A stretch of 64,000 nt of DNA. It comes from Palaemon carinicauda (taxonomy: Eukaryota > Arthropoda > Malacostraca > Decapoda > Palaemonidae). Below the pieces are notes generated by a model, which saw nothing but the letters and a program-made list of their open reading frames with translations, made no database searches and was not told the DNA's origin. The stretch is from the NCBI RefSeq assembly GCF_036898095.1, contig NC_090730.1:27679943-27743942 (forward strand). The letters are read 5' to 3'. The translations under genes and the position numbers were made by a program. Position 1 is the stretch's first letter; every line of letters begins with the position of its first letter. Shown in pieces: positions 52,150 through 62,547 of the stretch.

Positions 52150-52635
52150 AAAAATTTATTTTATAATCAAAATATCATTTTTAAATATTAAACTTAGCCG
52201 GTGAATATATAATAGCTGATTCACACCCATGGTGGTGGGTAGAGACCAGTATTAATACAGTTTACGGCGTATATGCTTAGAGTTTTTGACAGTTATATCA
52301 TAACAAAACCCAAATAAATATAGGTACCTGGTAAGGAAGCTGACTCTGACGATTACTCTGCCTTGTTAGTCCGCTTTCCTCACGAAGCCCAGCCATCCTC
52401 TTAGGATGCTGAAAGACTCCCAGGAGCTGAAGTATCTAGGGCGACAACCCATACAACAGGACCTCATCAAAACCCTTAATCTGGGCGCTCTCAAGAAATG
52501 ACATTTGACCACCCGCCAAATCAAAAAGGATGCGAAAGGCTTCTTAGCCTTCCGTACAACCCAATTAAAAACATTTCAAGAGAAGATTAAAAGGATATTG
52601 GAATTAAGGGAATGTAGTGGTAGAACCCTCACCCA
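52150..52635 (-). other. ICR end and 3' untranslated region of copy D
   Basis: TTTATTTTATAATCAAAATATC to TAGCCGGTGAATATATAATAG (52155-52215) completes D's ICR. The remainder to the YR stop holds no gene. Confidence 0.65.
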
Positions 52636-53735
52636 CTACTGCACTCGCTGCAACGAATGGACCCAGTGTGTAGCAGTCCTCATAAAGAGTCTGGACCTCT
52701 TTTTTAAGTAAAATGACGCGAATACCGACTTGCTTCTCCAAAAGGTCGCGTCCATAATACTTCGCAGAGATCTGTTTTGCTTAAAGGCCACGGAAGTTGC
52801 TATAGCTCTTACTTCGTGCGTCTTAACCTTAAGCAAGCAACGGTCTTTTTCACTCAAGTGAGAATGAGCCTCTCGGATTAAAAATCTAATAAAATATGAC
52901 AAAGCATTCTTTGACATAGGCAATGAAGGCTTCTTAACTGAGCACCACAAGGCCTCAGATCCACCTCGTAAGGATTTAGTCCGAGCTAAATAAAACTTCA
53001 GAGCTCTAACTGGACACAGCACTCTTTCAAGCTCGTTGCCTACTATCTCTGACAGGCAAGGTATATCAAATGACTTAGGCCAAGGACGAGAAGGCAGTTC
53101 ATTTTTGGCCAAGAAACCAAGCTGAAGTGAACATGTGGCTTTATCTGTAGAAAAGCCGATGTTCCTACTGAAGGCATGGATCTCACTGACCCTTTTAGCC
53201 AAAGCCAAGCACACTAAGAAAAGCGTCTTGAGGGTGAGATCCTTCAGGGAGGCTGAATGTAATGGCTCAAACCTGTCGGACATTAGGAACCTTAGGACCA
53301 CGTCTAAGTTCCATCCAGGAGTTGCCATACGACGCTCCTTAGAGGTCTCGAAGGACTTAAGGAGATCTTGGAGATCTTTATTATTGGACAGATCTAAGCC
53401 TCTATGTCTGAACACAGACGCCAACATGCTCCTGTAGCCCTTAATAGTGGGCGCTGAGAGGGAGCGAACATTTCTCAGATGTAGGAGAAAGTCTGCAATT
53501 TGGGCTACAGAGGTACTGGAAGAGGAAATGGATGATGACTTGCACCAGTCTCTAAAGACTTCCCACTTCGACTGGTAGACCTTGATGGTAGATGCTCTCC
53601 TAGCTCTCGCAATCGCTCTGGCTGCCTCCTTCGAAAATCCTCGAGCTCTTGAGAGTCTTTCGATAGTCTGAAGGCAGTCAGACGAAGCGCGGGGAGGCTT
53701 TGATGAAGACTCCTTACGTGGGGCTGCCGTAAGAG
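52636..53735 (-). pseudogene. Tyrosine recombinase ORF3, copy D, C-terminal frameshift
   Basis: Open from upstream (the frame runs back to 54057). VYQSKWEVFRDWCKS, AKRVSEIHAF, HEVRAIATS and FYLK are all present, so both catalytic boxes and the nucleophile are coded. Extra base(s) in the T run at about 52700 then shift the frame, replacing the DVQSLYENCYTLGP tail. The catalytic core could still fold, but the family-typical tail is lost. Start unknown. Confidence 0.75.
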
Positions 53736-55760
53736 ATCCATCCTTAAAGGTAGACTCCTTGGAACGTCTACCAGCCATTGAAGTACCTCTGTGAACCACT
53801 CTCTCGCGGGCCAGAGTGGAGCAACCAATGTCAACCTGGTCCCTTCGTGAGAGGTGAACTTCTGCAGCACCTTGTCTAGGATCTTGAAAGGTGGAAAGGC
53901 ATAAACGTCCAGGTGAGACCAGTCCAGCAGGAAAGCGTCTATGTGGGCTGCCTCTGGATCTGGAACTGGAAAGCAGTAAGTCGAGAGCCTCTTTGTCAGA
54001 GAGAGCGCAAATAGATCTATGGTGGGTTGACCCCATGTCATCCATAGCTTCTCGCACACAGTCTTATGCAACGTCCACTCCATGGAGATGACTTGTCCTC
54101 TTCTGCTGAGGCCGTCCGCCAAGACATTCATTTTCCTTGCACAAATCTCGCCAAAGGAGAGATGTTACATGCCTTAAATGGAGTTCCTTCTGGGGTCCTT
54201 TGACTGGCCAGACAGTACTACATAGGACCCTTCTCTCTGGTTACGGTTCTTTCCCTTTGCCTACACAGACACCAAATAGTCTGGCCTATTCTTTACAGAT
54301 TCTCCTCTGTCCTCATACACCTGACAACACTGTGATTACTAGACAATTCTTCTTCACCCAAGGGGTTAACTACTGCACTTTAATTGTTCAGTGGCTACTT
54401 TCCTCTTGGTAAGGGTAGAAGAGACTCTTTAGCTATGGTAAGCAGCTCTTCTAGGAGAAGGACACTCCAAAATCAAACCATTGTTCTCTAGTCTTGGGTA
54501 GTGCCATAGTCTCTGTACCATGGTCTTACACTCCCTTGGGTTAGAGTTCTCTTGCTTGAGGGTACACTCGGGCACACTTTTCTATCTAGTTCCTCTTCAT
54601 CTTGTTCTCTTAAAGTTTTTATTGTTTAAATAGGAAATATTTATTTGAATATTGTTACTATTCCTAAAATATTTTATTTTTCATTATTTCCTTTCCTCAC
54701 TGGGCTATTTTCCCTGTTGGGGCCCCTGGGCTTATAGCATCCTGCTTTTCCAACTAGGGTTGTAGCTTAGCATTTAATAATAATAATAATAATCCGTGGA
54801 TCAAAGACCCGAGCCTTCCAGACTGTCCAGTGGAGCTCCCTAACCCAAATCCGATGCATCTGAAAACAACACATGGTTTGGGTTCTTGATCGCAAGAGAA
54901 AGACCTTCTCGAAGTCTGATGTTGCTGTCCCACCAAGTCAGACATGTCTAGACTGAGTTGGAGATTGGGAAAGAGATACTCACTAAGCCCTTCTCCTTGT
55001 TCCAATGTTTTAGGTGAAATTGGAAAGGGCATAGGTTGAGTCTCCCCAGAGAGATAAATTACTCCAGCGATGAAAGAGTTCCCACGAGGCTAGTTCAAAC
55101 TCTTACAGAGCAACTGTTTTTCTCTTGCAAGTGAAGGACTTTTAACAGAGCTTGTTCCATTCTTGCGGGAGACGAAAAGGGCCGAAAAATCAGACACTGT
55201 ATCTCCATTCCCAAATAAAGAATAGTCTGGGATGGGGTACTGTAAGTTACGACTTCTCTACGTTCACTATGAGACCTAGCTCCTTGGTTAGGTCTAATGT
55301 CCATTAGAGGCTCTCCAGACAGCGATATAATGACGACGCCCTGATTAGCCAGTCGTCAAAATAAAGGGAGGCTCTGAATCCTCAAAAAATGTAGAAAGCT
55401 TGCTACATTTTGCAAGGGCCTTGTAAAAACAAGAGGAGCAGGAATGAGGTCGGAGTACAGTGCTCGACAGTGGTACATTACTTTCCCGTCCACAAACCTC
55501 AGATGTAGTTGAAAGTTTGGATGAATCGGGATGTGGAAGTATGCATCCTGAAGGTCGAGAGAGACCATCCAGTCGCCTTCCCTTAATGCTGTCAAGACAG
55601 ATTTGGTAGTCTTCATCGTGAAGTTTGTCTTGACAATGAACACATTGAGCGCACTTACATCTTAAGTACTCCTGCAGTGAACGAGGCTGCCAGATCATTG
55701 GAGCCATCCCTGATAGTCTTGTTCCTGCAGAGAACGTAGCTGTCAGATCATTGGAGCCAT
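53505..55760 (-). pseudogene. RT / RNase H / methyltransferase-like ORF2, copy D, split by LINE tail
   Basis: The fingers are missing, fused to gag as in C. The palm (LDLQDAYFHIPIH, about 55560) and YFDDW (about 55350, Phe for Leu in YLDD) are visible with stops around them. 55304-55095 holds QTILYLGMEIQ. A LINE tail (54170-54794) lies in RNase H. From about 54165 the end of RNase H (VLADGLSR) and the methyltransferase-like part (IDLFALS, YAFPPF, APLWPAREWF) run open to 53505, after a one-base shift near 54131. Non-functional RT. Confidence 0.75.
54170..54794 (+). mobile_element. Decapod non-LTR retrotransposon tail ending (AAT)n
   Basis: It contains TTTGACTGGCCAGACAGTAC, GGGGTTAACTACTGCACT, CACTGGGCTATTTTCCCTGT, GGGCTTATAGCATCCTGC and ends in a run of AAT (54774-54794). 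I recognise this as a very common repeat in decapod sequences. The simple-repeat tail and 5' truncation fit target-primed insertion. The left border is uncertain by about 20 bp; no coding part is present. Confidence 0.65.
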
Positions 55761-57401
55761 CCCTGATAGCCTTGTTCATGCATGACATAATTGTACAGCA
55801 AAACTTCAAACGCTCGAAAAACTCCTAACAGGAGATGGTCTAGCTCTGAAGCCGACCATAAAGTCTTGGAGCGTCTCATGGCCAGGCGCCGGGGAGAGTC
55901 TATGAGGCTTGAGAAGTCTCTCTGGGCAGAGGCAGGAACTCCCAAGCCGAGAACTTCTCCCGTGTCATACCAGACGCTCGCTCTATAAGCCAGTTTAAAA
56001 GGAGGGAAAGCAAAGGCTGTCTCCCCCAAACTCCTCCTGGTGATCAACCAGTCGCCTAGCAAACGTAAAGCTCTCTTAGAAGAGCGAGAGAGCACTAGCT
56101 TAGAAAACAATGGCTTCGAAGTAGCTAGGCCTAGTGTAAACTCTGACGTTTAGGCGAACGAGGAGCAGCAGTTACAAAATGGTCCGGACAAAGATCCTTA
56201 AAAATCAGCATGATTTTTTTAAAGTTCATAGAGGGCTGAGCAGCTTTAGGCTCCTCTCCGTCTGACAAAGTCCCCAAGGGAATATCAGTAGGAGGGGGAT
56301 CAGCAACTTCCTCATCTGAAGGAACCTCGTCCGACAATTGCTGAGTCTCATGAAAAGGAGAGACCTGCCGCGGTGGCAATGCTTGACAGGCAAAGTCCAC
56401 ACGCAAAGGAGCAGCAGTAGCAGTCAAGGAAGCGACGTCATGTCGCTGCTGAAAGGACTGACCAGCAACAACAACAGGAGTTGATGGACGCTCGACGTCA
56501 AGTCGAGACTGCCTTGACTGCCTAGACTGAGCAGTCAAAACAACCCTTGACTGCGGTGCTTGACGCTCAACGTCAAAACAAGGCAACTGAGCTGGTTGGC
56601 GAACGTCCTGAACGTCAACACGAGACTGCGGCAGCGGCTGAACGTCAACACGAGGCTGCGGCAGCGGCTGAAAGTCAACACGGGACTGCAGCGAGTGAGG
56701 ATCCAAGTCACGTGACTGACGTGACAAACTACCGACATCACGTTTCATAGCGTCAAAAGGACGAGTAAATGCTCGTTTGGGCGGCTGACGGCCAGAGTCT
56801 CGTTTAGCGTAACGGCGACTCGAAAGCGAAGGTTCATCGTGAACCTGCTCAACGTCATACTTTTCCATAAGGGAGGCAAGCTTAGTCTGCATGTCCTGCA
56901 GGACAACCCATTTAGGATCAACGGGAGTCGGAACGGGCCGAGACGACGGTAACGTCTGTGTTGGCAAAACATTGCCTTTACCGCGACCCTCGGACCCCGT
57001 GTTACGCTTGCGTTTAATAGGCGAACCGTCTCCCGATGACTGCAAAGGGTCAGAGCTGTCCCCATGGCAACAGCCAGGACGCTGGACCTGTCCTGAAGGG
57101 ACTGACTTCCGCTTTAAGGGTCTAGAAACTTTGCTCCAAGGTTTCTTTTGCGAGAAGCCTTCGGATGACGAGGAGAAAACAGCCTCGCTCGTCTTATGGT
57201 AGGGGCGATCTTGCGAGACACGCCCGATACCACAGAGGGAACGTCTGTTCGTTGGTTAAAGCCTCTCGTCCCCTTAAGTCCTACGACATTACTTCTCCCT
57301 GGTGCATGGGAGCCTGAAAGAGGTCTCGGACTAGGTGAACGACAAGCACGAACAGACGAAACCTCGGTCGCAACACTAAAAAACACTTTGCGCAACATCA
57401 C
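55748..57401 (-). pseudogene. gag-like ORF1 remnant, copy D
   Basis: Segments 57401-57114, 57045-56131 (304 open codons) and 56110-55748 match gag from the SVRACRSPSPRPL point onward, including QDMQTKLASLMEKYD, a run of VDVQPLPQSR-type repeats, and WYDTGEVLGLGVPASA. The N-terminal cysteine module is absent. Near 55690-55760 a ~52-bp unit (CAGATCATTGGAGCCATCCC and neighbours) is doubled. Gag then fuses to RT with the same junction as C. Confidence 0.7.
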
Positions 57402-58690
57402 TTTATCACTACGATTTTCTGTTTTTTTTTTGCACTTACTTCACAGATATCGTATTTTTCAATAATTTCACATTAGGCATGAATAAAACTGATTTCTACC
57501 TGAAGCACGCAATTCTCCCTTACATCAAAAGGTTATACAGGTAATTGCGAAATGAGTCGTATAATGTAAGCACATTAGTACATGCAAAAATCAGTAAACA
57601 TATATATCGAATAAAACGGAAATATATAAAGTTAAAAAGGATCAGTGACTGGGGAGGAGACTAAACACTAGTTCATTAAAGACTACGTTTTCAATCTCTC
57701 ACCGTACAGTGCCTTGGGACGAGAATAAAAACTAAAAACGTTTTATCCTTTCTCCCCGTACAGAGACTTGGGACGAGAGTAAACTGAATCGAGAACAACG
57801 TTACTCGCTCCTAAACTCCCTTGGGACGAGAATAAAGATTGGATCGTTCTCTCTTCCTCTCTCTCTCTCCGTCTCTCTCTCTCTCTTGTCACATACAAGA
57901 GAAAAGCCCACTCACCCTTCGTCAATAAACAGGTTATTTGACCAAAGGAAAAAACTGAAAGGACTAAGAAAATGAAAATTAACAAGTTCCTTTAAATTAG
58001 TATTTAAAACACTACAGTTTGAAAGAAGAATGAACAAAACGTCAAAATCGATTTACTCTTTCTGCAAAGTGAAACCGTGATTCTCTCTTTCTCTATCGTA
58101 ACGACAGAGCGCAAACTGCGTAGCATAAATAAACCAAACGTTAGTTCATCTTTGAAAAAAACAGCACGAAGACTATTCAAAGAATATCTTTCTTAAAATA
58201 TTTTCTAAAAAAAAAATTCATTTCATAACTCTTACAGAGCAAATGATTTAAACTTAACGAAAATAAAAGTTGAATGGGCTCAACGTTGTTTAACTTCGGT
58301 TTCCAAGTTAGGATCGCCTACATCTCGGAGGTAAAGGCCGCATATAAACAAAAACATAAAATTTATCTAGATGTTTAGTATAAATGGAAAGCTAATCGAA
58401 GAGGCCTAATAAAGGCGGGTGAGATATAAAATATATAGAGGAAAATCTATAATTATCAACAATAATTTTTTAACGTGATAAAATAATTACTAAAGCCTAA
58501 AACACACTTCCGTACACTGAGGGAAGGGTCGGCCATCTTTACTCAATGGAAAAAAACCAGAGATAAAAAAAAAAAAAAGGGCAAAACACTTGTACTCTCC
58601 TTTCAAAAGCATTTCTTTTGAGGATAGTATTGAATAATCCAACACGGCGAAAGCAATAAAACCAAAACCAAGTACTTCACCAATTCGGTA
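57402..58690 (-). other. GA-rich leader of copy D
   Basis: CT/GA run near 57857-57890. GGGAAGGGTCGGCCAT (58520-58535) marks the short gag start in reverse. It shares blocks with the leaders of C, I and J. No long frame is present. H begins at the A run 58691-58695. Confidence 0.65.
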
Positions 58691-59050
58691 GAAAAATGTT
58701 ATTTTTATTAGTAAAATAAATTTTTGAATATACTTACCCGATAATCATGTAGCTGTCAACTCCGTTGCCCGACAGAATTCTATGGAGGGATACGCCAGCT
58801 ATCACAATACTAGAAGGGGGTGTACTTACCAGCGCCACCTGTGGCCAGGTACTATAGTACTTCTTGTTGACACCTCCTCAATTTTTCCTCGGTCCACTGG
58901 TTCTCTATGGGGAGGAAGGGAGGGTCGATTAAATCATGATTATCGGGTAAGTATATTCAAAAATTTATTTTACTAGTAAAAATAACATTTTTCAATATTA
59001 AACTTACCCGATAATCATGTAGCTGATTCACACCCAGGGGGGTGGGTGAA
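58691..59050 (-). repeat. Right ITR and ICR of copy H
   Basis: Outer end TGTTATTTTTATTAGT pairs with ACTAGTAAAAATAACA in the ICR (about 58970-58990). The ICR then gives CAATATTAAACTTACCCG, the complement of the unseen left end. Confidence 0.8.
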
Positions 59051-59422
59051 AACCAGTGTACAAGATTAAAGGATAGCTAAGTATCCCATATTTCATATAA
59101 CAGTTATCTCAAATAACAATGAAATAATAAGTACCTGGTAAGGAAGTCGAATTGAACCGTTACTCTGCCTCTTTTTTAAGTTCGTCTTCCTTACTGAGCG
59201 CAGCGTTCCTCTTGGACGCTGAATCAACCCAAAGGTGCTAAAGTATATAGGGTTGCAACCCCTACTAAAGGACCTCTACAAAACCTCTAACCCAGGCGCT
59301 TCTCAAGAATGAATAGACCACCCGCCAAATCAAAAGGATGCGGAAGGCTTCTTAGCCTACCGTAACAACCATAAAAACAACAATAAAAGCATTCAAGAGA
59401 AAGGTTAAAAAAGGTTATGGGA
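59051..59422 (-). other. 3' untranslated region of copy H
   Basis: No gene; conserved with the same region of E. Confidence 0.6.
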
Positions 59423-60532
59423 TTAAGGGAATGTAGTGGCTGAGCCCTCACCTACTACTGCACTCGCTGCTACGAATGGTCCCAGGGTGTAGCAGTTCTC
59501 GTAAAGAGACTGGACATCTTTAAGATAAAATGATGCAAACACTGACTTGCTCCTCCAATAGGTTGCATCCATTATGCTCTGCAGAGAACGGTTTTTATTA
59601 AAGGCCATCGAAGTAGCTACGGCTCTTACTTCGTGGGTCCTTACCTTCAGCAATGCAAGGTCTTCCTCCTTTAAGTGAGAATGGGCTTCTCTAATCAGAA
59701 GCCTTATATAATACGAAACCCCGTTCTTGGACATGGGCCTCGAAGGTTTCTTGATGGCACACCATAAGGCTTCTGACTGTCCTCGAATAGGTTTAGACCT
59801 CTTAAGATAATACTTGAGAGCTCTGACAGGGCAAAGAACTCTCTCTAGTTCGTTACCTACCATGTTGGAGAGGCTAGGTATTTCAAACGATCTAGGCCAA
59901 GGACGTGAAGGAAGTTCGTTCTTTGCTAGGAATCCGAGCTGAAAAGAACATGTTGCAGATTCGGTCGTGAAACCAATGTTCTTGCTGAAGGCATGAACCT
60001 CACTGACTCTCTTAGCTGTTGCAAGGCAGACGAGAAAAAGAGTCTTGAGGGTAAGGTCCTTGAAGGAAGCTGACTGGAGAGGTTCGAACCTAGGTGACAT
60101 AAGGAACCTTAAGACTACGTCTAGGTTCCAGCCTGGAGTGGATAGACGACGCTCTTTAGACGTCTCAAAAGACTTAAGGATGTCTTGAAGGTCCTTGTTG
60201 GAAGAAAGGTCCAAACCTCTGTGGCGGAGAACTGAAGCCAACATACTCCTATACCCTTTAATCGTAGGGGCTGAAAGGGATCTCTCATTCCTAAGATGTA
60301 GAAGGAAGTCAGCTATTTGGGTCACAGAGGTATTGGTAGAGGATATTGAATTGGCTCTACACCAGCTCCGGAAGACTTCCCACTTAGATTGGTAGACTCT
60401 ACGAGTGGAAACCCTTCTTGCTCTGGCAATCGCACTGGCTGCCTCCTTCGAAAAGCCTCTAGCTCTAGCGAATCTTTCGACAGTCTGAAGGCAGTCAGCC
60501 GAAGAGCGTGGAGGTTTGGGTGCAACCTGTCT
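59423..60532 (-). CDS. Tyrosine recombinase ORF3, copy H
   Basis: An open core of about 369 residues ends at 59423. VYQSKWEVFRSWCRAN, box I AKRVSEVHAF, box II HEVRAVATS and nucleophile FYLKDVQ are all intact. The frame is open back to 62290 (955 codons), the longest recombinase-phase frame of the window, running across RT and RNase H. ORF2 overlaps the core by about 210 bp. How the protein starts (reinitiation, frameshift or splicing) is unknown. It is the best YR of its lineage here and, with ORF2 of the same copy, a candidate source for mobilising defective relatives. Confidence 0.87.
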   Translation of the reverse strand, partial: RQVAPKPPRSSADCLQTVERFARARGFSKEAASAIARARRVSTRRVYQSKWEVFRSWCRANSISSTNTSVTQIADFLLHLRNERSLSAPTIKGYRSMLASVLRHRGLDLSSNKDLQDILKSFETSKERRLSTPGWNLDVVLRFLMSPRFEPLQSASFKDLTLKTLFLVCLATAKRVSEVHAFSKNIGFTTESATCSFQLGFLAKNELPSRPWPRSFEIPSLSNMVGNELERVLCPVRALKYYLKRSKPIRGQSEALWCAIKKPSRPMSKNGVSYYIRLLIREAHSHLKEEDLALLKVRTHEVRAVATSMAFNKNRSLQSIMDATYWRSKSVFASFYLKDVQSLYENCYTLGPFVAASAVVGEGSATTFP

Positions 60533-62547
60533 ACGTGAGGTTGACGTAGAAGGTCCACTCTTAGAGGTAGAGTCCTGGGGATGTCGACTAGCCATTGAAG
60601 TACCTCTGTGAACCATTCTCTTGCAGGCCAAAGGGGAGCAACCAGCGTCAGCCGTGTCCCTTCGTGCGAGATGAATTTCTGCAGAACTTTGTTTATTATC
60701 TTGAACGGTGGGAATGCGTAAAGGTCGAGATGGGACCAGTTCAGTAGAAAAGCATCCACATGAACTGCTGCAGGGTCTGGAACAGGGGAACAGTACAGCG
60801 GAAGTCTCTTGGTTATGGAGGTGGCAAACAGATCTATGGTAGGTTGACCCCACAAGGTCCAAAGTCTGTTGCACACACTCTTGTGGAGGGTCCATTCCGT
60901 GGGAATGACCTGATTCCTTCTGCTTAGGCGATCTGCTGAGACGTTCATATTGCCCTGAATGAACCTCGTGACCAGAGTGAGGTTTAGACCTCTTGACCAA
61001 ATGAGGAGGTCCCTTGCGATCTCGTATAGGCTCCTCGAATGGGTCCCTCCTTGCTTGGAGATGTAAGCCAAGGCTGTGGTGTTGTCTGAGTTCACCTCCA
61101 CCACTTTGCCTAGCAGGAGGGACTTGAAGTTCAGCAGGGCTAAATGAACTGCTAGTAGCTCCTTGCAGTTGATGTGGAGCATTCCCTGTTCCTCGTTCCA
61201 CGTTCCCGAGCATTCCCGTCCGTTCAAGGTCGCACCCCAGCCCGAGTCCGATGCATCTGAGAAGAGATGAAGATTGGGGGTCTGAATAGCCAACGATAGG
61301 CCCTCCCTGAGAAGGAGATTGTTCTTCCACCACAGGAGAGTGGTCTTCATCTCTTGGGTGATTGGGATAGAGACTGCTTCGAGAGTCGAACCCTTGTCCC
61401 AATGAGCTGCAAGATGGAATTGAAGAGGGCGGAGGTGGAGTCTCCCTAGTTCGACGAACAGGGCCAGTGATGAAAGGGTCCCTGTGAGACTCATCCACTG
61501 TCTCACCGAGCAACTGCTCCTCTTCAGCATGCTCATGATGCACTCTAGGGCTTGGCTTATCTTGGGGGCCGATGGAAAAGCCCGAAAATCCTGACTCCGA
61601 ATCTCCATTCCCAGGTACACAATGGATTGGGAGGGAATGAGCTGAGACTTTTCTATGTTGACTAACAGACCCAGTTCTCTGATTAAGTCCAAAGTCCAGT
61701 TGAGACTCTCCAGACAGCGACGACTCGTGGAGGCTCTCAACAGCCAGTCGTCTAAGTAGAGGGAGGCTCTGATGTCCGATAAGTGGAGGAATTTTGCTAT
61801 ATTCCTCATCAGATGAGTGAACACCATAGGAGCTGTGCTTAGGCCAAAACACAGGGCTTGGAATTGGTAGACAACCTTTCCAAAAACGAATCTCAGGAAA
61901 GGTTGGGAGTCTGGATGAATAGGAACGTGAAAGTAGGCCTCTTTCAAGTCCAACGAGACCATCCAGTCCTCCTGCCTGACCGCTGCTAGGACCGACTTCG
62001 TTGTCTCCATCGTGAACGTCTGCTTGGTGACATACGCGTTGAGCGCGCTGACGTCCAGCACCGGTCTCCAACCTCCTGTCTTCTTGGCCACTAGAAAGAG
62101 ACGGTTGTAGAAGCCCGGGGATTGATGGTCCCGGACTATAACCACTGCCTTCTTCTGCACAAGAAGCGACACCTCCTGGTGCAATGCTAGCCTCTTGTCC
62201 TCTTCTTTGTAGTTGGGAGAGAGGTTGATGGGAGATGTGGTCAGAGGTGGTTTTAGGCAGAATGGAATCCTGTAACCGTCCCTCAGCCAACTGACAGACT
62301 GGGCGTCTGCACCTCTCTTTTCCCAGGCTTGCCAGAAGATCTTGAGTCTGGCTCCTACTGCTGTCTGGAGATGCGGAGAGTCAGTTTTTTCCTTTAGAGG
62401 TCTTGGAGCCTTTCCTAGACTTGCTCCTGGAAGAGTCTGGACGGGAGCTTCCTCGGCTGGGGGCTCTACCACGAAAGGGCGGTATGAACCTCGTAGCAGG
62501 GGTATCAGCCACTGGGGAGCGATAAGTCCTGGGGACTGAGGTAGCAA
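60322..62547 (-). CDS. RT / RNase H / methyltransferase-like ORF2, copy H
   Basis: Open for 741 codons. The upstream part overlaps gag (which ends at 62381) in another frame, so translation probably begins by frameshift or reinitiation. RT: GWRPVLDVSALN, SLDLKEAYFHVP (the catalytic Asp is kept; Glu replaces the Asp three residues later), FGLSTAP and YLDDWLL. RNase H: FSDAS, CKELLAVHLAL, NSDNTTALAYI and SADRLSR. Methyltransferase-like: IDLFATS, DPAAVHVDAF, YAFPPF and APLWPAREWF. No lesion. The product would make element cDNA. Confidence 0.87.
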   Translation of the reverse strand: MLPQSPGLIAPQWLIPLLRGSYRPFVVEPPAEEAPVQTLPGASLGKAPRPLKEKTDSPHLQTAVGARLKIFWQAWEKRGADAQSVSWLRDGYRIPFCLKPPLTTSPINLSPNYKEEDKRLALHQEVSLLVQKKAVVIVRDHQSPGFYNRLFLVAKKTGGWRPVLDVSALNAYVTKQTFTMETTKSVLAAVRQEDWMVSLDLKEAYFHVPIHPDSQPFLRFVFGKVVYQFQALCFGLSTAPMVFTHLMRNIAKFLHLSDIRASLYLDDWLLRASTSRRCLESLNWTLDLIRELGLLVNIEKSQLIPSQSIVYLGMEIRSQDFRAFPSAPKISQALECIMSMLKRSSCSVRQWMSLTGTLSSLALFVELGRLHLRPLQFHLAAHWDKGSTLEAVSIPITQEMKTTLLWWKNNLLLREGLSLAIQTPNLHLFSDASDSGWGATLNGRECSGTWNEEQGMLHINCKELLAVHLALLNFKSLLLGKVVEVNSDNTTALAYISKQGGTHSRSLYEIARDLLIWSRGLNLTLVTRFIQGNMNVSADRLSRRNQVIPTEWTLHKSVCNRLWTLWGQPTIDLFATSITKRLPLYCSPVPDPAAVHVDAFLLNWSHLDLYAFPPFKIINKVLQKFISHEGTRLTLVAPLWPAREWFTEVLQWLVDIPRTLPLRVDLLRQPHVDRLHPNLHALRLTAFRLSKDSLELEAFRRRQPVRLPEQEGFPLVESTNLSGKSSGAGVEPIQYPLPIPL

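Larger units (their letters stand above)
45198..58690 (-). mobile_element. DIRS copy D, broken by E, a LINE tail and H
   Basis: Pieces: 45198-45465 (right ITR and start of ICR), 52150-54165 (rest of ICR, 3' UTR, YR, methyltransferase-like and part of RNase H) and 54795-58690 (rest of RNase H, RT, gag, leader). Removing E rejoins TTCAAAAA and TTTATTTTAT. H is inserted in its leader, so its left ITR is outside the window. It shares an internal deletion with C. Confidence 0.75.
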
